From Geodermatophilaceae bacterium (GTDB lineage: Bacteria; Actinomycetota; Actinomycetes; Mycobacteriales; Geodermatophilaceae): a DNA stretch of 10,031 nt. The stretch is from positions 1 through 10,031 of the forward strand of contig JACCSC010000384.1 in NCBI GenBank assembly GCA_013813215.1. The letters are read 5' to 3'. A program made the position numbers and the translations under genes. Every line of letters starts with the position of its first letter. Position 1 is the first letter of the stretch. Below the pieces are notes generated by a model. That model was given only the letters and a program-made list of their open reading frames with translations. It was not told the DNA's origin and ran no database searches. Below, in pieces: positions 6,217 to 10,031 of this stretch.

Positions 6217-7730
6217 CGCTGTCCCTCGTGCGCAGCCGGCCGGTCGGCTCCGCGCAGGGCGAGGTCGCGGGCGGCCTCGAAGTAGGCCAGCGCGCCGCGC
6301 GATCCGGGGTCGTAGGTGATGACCGACTGCCCGAACCCGGGAGCCTCGGAGACGCGAACGCTGCGGGGGATCACCGAGTCGAGCACCTTGTCACCGAAGA
6401 ACCTTCGCACCTCGGCGGCCACCTGGTCGGCCAGCCGGGTGCGCGCGTCGTACATGGTGAGCAGGATCGTGCTGATGTGCAGGTCGGCGTTCAGATGGAT
6501 ACGCACCCGTTCGATCGTCTTGCCCAGTTGTTCGAGACCTTCCAGCGCGTAGTACTCGCACTGGATCGGCAGGAACACCTCGTCGGCGGCGACCAGCGCG
6601 TTGAGGGTCAGCAGGCCGAGCGACGGCGGGCAGTCGATGAGGACGTAATCCGCTCGCCGGCCGGCTGCGCTGAGACCGGCGAGGTAGGCGGTCAGGGCCC
6701 GCTGCAGTCGCGATTCGCGGGCCACGACCGACACAAGTTCGATCTCGGCGCCCGCCAGGTCGATGGAGGCTGGCACGCAGGTCAGCAGCGGGGCGGCCGC
6801 CACCTGGACGGCGGCATCGGCCATCGGTAGGCCGTCGACCAGGACTTCGTAGATCGACGGCACGCCGCTGTGGTGAGGGACGGCCAGCGCTGTACTGGCG
6901 TTGCCCTGCGGGTCGAGATCGACCAGGACGACCCGGCTCCCCTGCAGGGCCAGGGCGACAGCAACGTTCACGGCGGTCGTCGTCTTGCCGACGCCGCCCT
7001 TATGGTTGGACACGGTCATGATCCGGGTCGCCGGCGGGGGAGGGAGCACCCTGGCCACCCCTGCGGTGAGGATTCTGGTCGCTCGTTCCGCCTCGGCCGC
7101 GATGGGAGTGGGCTCCATGGCCTGGTCGCGAGGCGACGGCTCCACGCTGGACAGGCTGTCGAGAAGGGCGTCGGGCCGCGTGGATGCCCATGTTTCACGT
7201 GAAACATCGGGGGGGCCCGGCTCCTGGGTCGCCGGGTGGTCCGGCTCCCGCGGCAACGTAAGCCCGCGTTCCGGCTCGGCGCGGCCGACGATGTCGCCCT
7301 TCGCGGACGGAGGTGGTTCCCGCGCGACATCGCTAGTGGAGTGGCCGGCTGTGGTGGCACCGTCATCGTCCGCGACCGATGTCTCACGCGAAACATCGGG
7401 CGCGCCCGGCTCAGGTGCCGGCCCCTCGTTTGGCTCCTGCGGCGAGGCACTCCCCCGCACCGGCTCGAGCTGACGGGCTAGGGCCTCAGCATTGGGGGTT
7501 TCGGGTGATGTTTCACGTGAAACATCAACCCCAGGCACCTTGGAAGGCTCGGCCCGGACCTCGCTGGGGACCGGGCCGTCGGCGTTGCTGTCCGGCCCTC
7601 GGGTGAACTCGGCATCGTCATTGTCAGCCGCTGCTGGCCAGCCCACCCCCGTCCGCCCTCGACGCTCGATCGCCGACCGTCGAACGAACGCAGGCCAACC
7701 CAGTCGATTCACTCCGGCTCGCACTCCCAC
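6213..7730 (-). CDS. parA: Chromosome-partitioning ATPase ParA with long parS-coding N-terminal extension
   Basis: A dynamic ATPase that binds nucleoid DNA and pulls or guides the ParB-parS complex. The catalytic core (about 236-495 of 505) has deviant Walker A KGGVGKTT (244-251), VLVDLDPQGNAST, Walker B LIDCPPS (364-370) and the C-terminal SVRVSEAPGFG. Residues 1-230 are Pro/Glu/Asp/Arg-rich and probably disordered, with DVSRET at 69-74, 112-117 and 175-180 and DVAREP at 134-139; each is the translation of a parS site. The GTG at 7730 is chosen because GGGGAGG (complement of 7739-7745) lies 8 nt upstream and all parS copies keep the same codon phase. The first ~40 codons have visibly weaker GC at third positions than the core, so translation of that part is less certain. 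An internal ATG at 7118 (Met205) would give a 301-residue ParA of ordinary size, but has no good ribosome site. The stop overlaps parB. Confidence 0.93.
   Translation of the reverse strand: MGVRAGVNRLGWPAFVRRSAIERRGRTGVGWPAAADNDDAEFTRGPDSNADGPVPSEVRAEPSKVPGVDVSRETSPETPNAEALARQLEPVRGSASPQEPNEGPAPEPGAPDVSRETSVADDDGATTAGHSTSDVAREPPPSAKGDIVGRAEPERGLTLPREPDHPATQEPGPPDVSRETWASTRPDALLDSLSSVEPSPRDQAMEPTPIAAEAERATRILTAGVARVLPPPPATRIMTVSNHKGGVGKTTTAVNVAVALALQGSRVVLVDLDPQGNASTALAVPHHSGVPSIYEVLVDGLPMADAAVQVAAAPLLTCVPASIDLAGAEIELVSVVARESRLQRALTAYLAGLSAAGRRADYVLIDCPPSLGLLTLNALVAADEVFLPIQCEYYALEGLEQLGKTIERVRIHLNADLHISTILLTMYDARTRLADQVAAEVRRFFGDKVLDSVIPRSVRVSEAPGFGQSVITYDPGSRGALAYFEAARDLALRGADRPAAHEGQR
7191..7206. 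promoter_or_regulatory. parS: parS centromere site, perfect
   Basis: TGTTTCACGTGAAACA is an exact match to the bacterial parS palindrome bound by ParB. It lies inside parA and is read on the - strand as DVSRETW, using codons such as TCA and CGT that are atypical for this GC-rich genome. Confidence 0.97.
7314..7329. promoter_or_regulatory. Decayed parS-like copy
   Basis: TGGTTCCCGCGCGACA matches parS at 11 of 16 positions and is read as DVAREP in the same frame as the DVSRET copies. It starts 123 bp and 66 bp from its neighbours, both multiples of three. The substitutions mostly raise GC and break the palindrome, so ParB binding is doubtful; it looks like a lost site. Confidence 0.4.
7380..7395. 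promoter_or_regulatory. parS: parS site with two mismatches
   Basis: TGTCTCACGCGAAACA differs from the parS consensus at positions 4 and 10 (both T to C). It is still read as DVSRET in parA. ParB probably binds it more weakly than the two perfect sites. Confidence 0.8.
7509..7524. promoter_or_regulatory. parS: parS centromere site, perfect
   Basis: TGTTTCACGTGAAACA is a second exact parS match, 318 bp from the first. It lies near the 5' end of parA and is read as DVSRETS (residues 69-75). Confidence 0.97.
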
Positions 7731-7772
7731 TCAGTCATCCTCCCCAGGCGCGCGGTCGCCGGCCAGCCCCAT

Positions 7773-7812
7773 CCTTGCAGTGTGGATAACTCCCGCCGGG
7801 GAGGCTGCAAGG
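7773..7812. promoter_or_regulatory. Hairpin with a DnaA box as its asymmetric insert
   Basis: CCTTGCAG (7773-7780) pairs with CTGCAAGG (7805-7812), and inside it CTCCC (7790-7794) pairs with GGGAG (7799-7803) around GCCG. The only large unpaired part is 7781-7789, TGTGGATAA, a perfect DnaA box (TTATCCACA on the - strand). It lies between rsmG and parA, about 40-80 bp upstream of the parA start, so it could act as a regulatory site for parAB, as a weak rsmG terminator, or both. Confidence 0.5.
7781..7789 (-). promoter_or_regulatory. DnaA box, perfect consensus
   Basis: On the - strand this reads TTATCCACA, the consensus DnaA-binding 9-mer. Its position in a non-coding gap of the origin-proximal par locus makes DnaA binding plausible. 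Confidence 0.6.
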
Positions 7813-7820
7813 GCGTCGGT

Positions 7821-7829
7821 TGTGGAAAA
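7821..7829 (-). promoter_or_regulatory. DnaA-box variant
   Basis: On the - strand this reads TTTTCCACA, one mismatch from TTATCCACA. It has the same orientation as the perfect box and starts 40 bp from it. The pair sits within the 133-bp rsmG-parA gap (7731-7863). Confidence 0.5.
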
Positions 7830-7863
7830 CACCGGATCCAGGCGCGGACCCAGCGGTGCAGGC

Positions 7864-8538
7864 TCAGCGCCTCGCCGCTGGGGCCCGCGCCAGCCGCACC
7901 ACGGTCGTAGGGGTCGACAGCACCGTCTGTCCACACCACACGACGGACGCCTGCACCCCGAGCGCGCGAAGGTCATCGGCAGCGGCTTCGAGCTCGGCCT
8001 CGGCCGAGGATCCCTTGACCGCGAGCAGCTGCCCGCCGGGAGCCACCAGGGGCAGGCACCAGCCGGCCAGCCGCCCGAGTGGCGCCAGAGCACGTGCGGT
8101 CACGACCGGGAACCGGCCGATGCTTCGCCGTACCGAGCCGTCCTCGGCCCGACCGCGAACCACCCGGACGCCGGGCAGGCTCAGGCTCGCCACGGTCTCC
8201 GCCAGGAACGCGACTCGGCGGGCCATCGGCTCCAGCAGGGTCACGGACAGGTCAGGCCGGGAGATCGCGAGTGGGATGCCCGGCAGGCCGGCGCCGGATC
8301 CGACGTCGAGCACCGAGCACCCGGCCGGCACCAGCTCGCCCAGCACCGCGCAGTTGAGCAGGTGCCGGTCCCACAGCCGATCGGCCTCCCGTGGCCCGAT
8401 CAGCCCGCGGACGACGCCGGGGCCCCGCAACAGCTCTGCGTACCGCACGGTCAGGTCGAGCCCGGGCCCGAAGACGGCCGCCGCGACGGAACCTGGCTCC
8501 GTCATCGACTCACGGGGCCCGACCGGGAGCGGGCTCAC
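7864..8538 (-). CDS. rsmG: 16S rRNA (guanine-N7)-methyltransferase RsmG (GidB)
   Basis: SAM-dependent methyltransferase that modifies G527 (E. coli numbering) in the 530 loop of 16S rRNA; loss in streptomycetes and mycobacteria gives low-level streptomycin resistance. The 224-residue length is typical. Visible features are RGLIGPREADRLWDRHLLN (about 44-62), the SAM-binding loop VLDVGSGAGLPGIPL (76-90) and LLEPMARRVAFL (101-112), followed by the Rossmann-fold remainder. The GTG at 8538 overlaps the khpB stop as GTGA, indicating coupling; the ATG at 8505 is an alternative, and neither has a strong ribosome site. Position between khpB and parA is the standard actinobacterial order. Confidence 0.96.
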   Translation of the reverse strand: MSPLPVGPRESMTEPGSVAAAVFGPGLDLTVRYAELLRGPGVVRGLIGPREADRLWDRHLLNCAVLGELVPAGCSVLDVGSGAGLPGIPLAISRPDLSVTLLEPMARRVAFLAETVASLSLPGVRVVRGRAEDGSVRRSIGRFPVVTARALAPLGRLAGWCLPLVAPGGQLLAVKGSSAEAELEAAADDLRALGVQASVVWCGQTVLSTPTTVVRLARAPAARR

Positions 8539-9131
8539 TCGCCGGGCAACACGACCACGCAGCGGTTCGGCTCGTCGCCCTCGGATTCGGTGTGCACGCC
8601 GTCGACAGCCGAGATCGCGTCGTGCACGACCTTGCGTTCGAACGGGTTCATCGGAGCAAGCGTTTGCGCCGTCCCACCCTCTCGGACCTCGGTCGCGGTG
8701 CGCAGCGCGAGCTCGGACAGTTCCGTACGCCGTTTCGCCCGGAAGCCACCGACATCCAGCATCAGCCTGGTCCGCAGGCCGGTCTGCTGGGTGACGGCCA
8801 GGCGGGTCAACTCCTGCAACGCATCGAGGGTGGCTCCGTTCGGCCCGATGAGGCCGCGCAGGCTCCCCCCGACGACAGCCACCACGGCCCGATCACCCTC
8901 GACGTCGAGGTCGATGTCGCCGTCGTAGTCGAGGACGTCGAGCAGCCGCTCGAGGTAGTCCGCGGCGATGTCCCCCTCGCGCACGAGGAGGGCCTCGCCT
9001 CGCTCAGCGGCGGGCGGCGACGCTTCGGCGTCGGATGTTTCGGCTGGCGATGCCTCGGATGTCTCGGCTGGCGACGCCTCGGCCGAGGCGCCGTCGGCAT
9101 CAGTGGCTGGGAACTCAATCTGCTGGGTCAC
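8535..9131 (-). CDS. khpB: RNA-binding KH-R3H protein KhpB (Jag)
   Basis: A 198-residue RNA-binding protein with a KH domain (about 50-125) carrying the GxxG loop in LRGLIGPNGATLD (91-103), and a C-terminal R3H domain (about 130-195) with the Arg-xxx-His signature R166-H170 in NPFERKVVHDAI. The N-terminal Jag_N domain of firmicute homologues is absent, as usual in actinobacteria. Instead residues 10-45 are an acidic, Ala/Ser/Glu-rich low-complexity stretch with EASPAETS repeated. GTG 9131 is chosen because AGGAG (complement of 9136-9140) sits 5 nt upstream; the longer open frame runs antiparallel in phase through yidC and is spurious. It follows yidC by 35 nt and overlaps rsmG by 4 bp. Family members form KhpA/KhpB complexes that act in cell-envelope and division control. 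Confidence 0.94.
   Translation of the reverse strand: MTQQIEFPATDADGASAEASPAETSEASPAETSDAEASPPAAERGEALLVREGDIAADYLERLLDVLDYDGDIDLDVEGDRAVVAVVGGSLRGLIGPNGATLDALQELTRLAVTQQTGLRTRLMLDVGGFRAKRRTELSELALRTATEVREGGTAQTLAPMNPFERKVVHDAISAVDGVHTESEGDEPNRCVVVLPGE
9031..9078 (-). repeat. 24-bp tandem repeat in khpB
   Basis: Two adjacent 24-bp units (9031-9054 and 9055-9078) differ at only two positions, both silent. They encode the repeated acidic EASPAETS block in the N-terminal linker. A partial third unit lies at 9017-9030. The in-frame 8-codon unit is a likely site of length variation between strains. Confidence 0.85.
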
Positions 9132-9166
9132 GAAACTCCTGAACGAGGAACGGCCGACCGGACGAG

Positions 9167-10031
9167 TCAGCGCTTCTTGCGCTTGGGTCGGGTGTTGGCC
9201 GGGCGTTTGCCCGCTGTCTGCTTGCGCGGCGAGCCGGCGCCAGAGCCCTGGCCCGGCGTACCCGAGGTCGCCTTGGGCTTGTTCAGCGACACCGGAGGCT
9301 GGGCCGTCGTACCCGAGCCCTTCGGGGGTGGCGAGGCGCCGTTGCCGCTCGCAGCGGCATCCCTGCCCGCAGCGGCAGCCGGGGGGCGCTTGCCCTTGGT
9401 GAGCACGGGTTTGGCCCCCGGCTTGGGCGCGAGCGTCTTCGGGTCGACGGCCGGACGGTCGCCCTTGTCCTCGGCGCCGCGGATCTTCGGCGGGTGCTTG
9501 TGCAGGATGTAGAACTGCTGGGCCATCGACCACAGGTTGTTGATGAACCAGTAGAGCAGCACGCCGATCGGGAAGAAGAAGCCGGAGACGAACAGGCTGA
9601 TCGGGATCACGTAGAGCATCAGCTTCTGCACCATGGCGGCCTGGCCCTCGACCGGGCCGGACTTGCGCATGATCTGCTTCTGCGTGGCCCACGTCGTGAG
9701 CGCCATCAGGATCATCAGCACAAAGGCGACGATCCGGATCTCGGTGTAGGAGCCGTTGGTCAGCTCGAGGATGGCGTCCCGCTTGGGGCCGTCCATGTTG
9801 AACGACGAGGAGATGGGCGCGCCGAACAGGGAAGCTCGGGCCGCGCTGTCGGTGAGCGCGTCGTCCCAGGTGTACAGACCCTGGGCATCCGGTCGTAGCC
9901 GGCGCAGCACGTGGAACAGGGCCAGGAAGACCGGCGCCTGCAGGATGATCGGCAGGCAGCCGGCCAGCGGGTTGACCCCCCGCTCCCGGAACAGGTCCTG
10001 CTGCGCCTTGGCCATCCCCTGTCGGTCTGCT
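9167..10031 (-). CDS. yidC: Membrane protein insertase YidC (5' end outside window)
   Basis: YidC/Oxa1 family insertase that places membrane proteins alone or with SecYEG. The frame is open to the right edge; the ATG at 10015 is internal, since the preceding codons continue the conserved cytoplasmic loop (ADRQG then MAKAQQDLFRERGVNP). Counting from that Met, hydrophobic segments lie at about 17-38 (LAGCLPIILQAPVFLALFHV), 94-111, and 132-172, the last holding two helices with FFFPIGVLLYWFINNLWS. The first transmembrane segment and its groove arginine are outside the window. The remaining ~110 residues are a Pro/Ala/Lys-rich tail ending RPKRKKR, which fits ribosome-contacting basic tails of actinobacterial YidC. 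khpB begins 35 nt downstream in the usual yidC-khpB-rsmG order. Confidence 0.96.
   Translation of the reverse strand, partial: ADRQGMAKAQQDLFRERGVNPLAGCLPIILQAPVFLALFHVLRRLRPDAQGLYTWDDALTDSAARASLFGAPISSSFNMDGPKRDAILELTNGSYTEIRIVAFVLMILMALTTWATQKQIMRKSGPVEGQAAMVQKLMLYVIPISLFVSGFFFPIGVLLYWFINNLWSMAQQFYILHKHPPKIRGAEDKGDRPAVDPKTLAPKPGAKPVLTKGKRPPAAAAGRDAAASGNGASPPPKGSGTTAQPPVSLNKPKATSGTPGQGSGAGSPRKQTAGKRPANTRPKRKKR

Larger units (their letters stand above)
7191..7466 (-). repeat. Diverged direct repeat carrying parS inside parA
   Basis: The segments 7205-7277 and 7394-7466 align without gaps at about 50 of 73 positions, and each directly adjoins a parS site (7191-7206 and 7380-7395). At protein level two 29-residue blocks align without gaps, sharing ExxRG, an EP pair and EPGxP before DVSRET. 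The offset of 189 bp is exactly 63 codons. This indicates an old in-frame duplication in which a parS site was copied with its flank. Confidence 0.65.

Noticed and set aside
7709..7738. Mini-ORF MTEWECEPE starting at ATG 7738 before parA
   Set aside because: The ATG directly abuts GGGGAGG with no spacer, so the ribosome site fits the parA GTG at 7730 instead.
7927..7935. CTGTCCACA, a possible third DnaA box
   Set aside because: It is inside rsmG coding sequence, one base from the Streptomyces-type TTGTCCACA and in opposite orientation; chance is sufficient.
7492..8928. 478-codon open frame on the + strand opposite parA, rsmG and khpB
   Set aside because: It is antisense to well-identified genes, has no recognisable domain, and long open antisense frames are expected at this GC content.
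8535..9692. 385-codon version of khpB
   Set aside because: The first part reads through yidC in another frame and is low-complexity Arg/Gln sequence; GTG 9131 has AGGAG at the right distance.

Overview
This window is chromosomal DNA from a high-GC actinomycete. The evidence is the roughly 70% GC content with strong GC bias at third codon positions, frequent GTG starts, and the gene order: anti-sigma-like protein, trxB, trxA, GNAT, aminotransferase, Ddl-like ligase on the + strand side, facing parB, parA, rsmG, khpB/jag, yidC on the - strand. This is the conserved replication-origin neighbourhood of Actinomycetota. dnaA, rpmH and rnpA would be expected shortly beyond the right edge, upstream of yidC. 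The genus cannot be fixed from sequence alone; a Frankia, Geodermatophilus, Sporichthya or Streptomyces relative would fit.

Left part (1-2005, + strand): the end of a single-pass membrane protein of the anti-sigma type, then a trxB-trxA operon preceded by a GGAAT-N18-GTT element matching the SigR-family disulfide-stress promoter. Three GC-rich hairpins (2015-2091) separate trxA from a convergent GNAT acetyltransferase (2108-2725, - strand).

Middle part (2726-5274): a 240-bp divergent intergenic region carrying two interlocked perfect inverted repeats, just upstream of a PLP-dependent aminotransferase. The aminotransferase overlaps a D-Ala-D-Ala-ligase-like ATP-grasp gene by 4 bp (GTGA). The ligase ends 3 bp from the end of parB, so the two operons collide without room for a terminator.

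Right part (5278-10031, - strand): yidC (5' end outside the window), khpB/jag, rsmG, parA, parB, with GTGA overlaps at khpB/rsmG and parA/parB. ParA and ParB with parS sites segregate the origin region. The parS sites lie inside the 5' part of the parA reading frame: two perfect 16-mers, one with two mismatches and one decayed copy. All are in the same codon phase, so each is read as the peptide DVSRET (or DVAREP). Part of this segment is a diverged repeat that carries the parS site with it. The rsmG-parA gap holds two DnaA-box-like 9-mers; the perfect one sits as the asymmetric insert in a 13-bp imperfect hairpin.

No CRISPR, transposon, tRNA or rRNA gene is visible. The most unusual material is the parS-coding ParA extension, the DnaA-box hairpin and the interlocked inverted repeats at 2895-2941.
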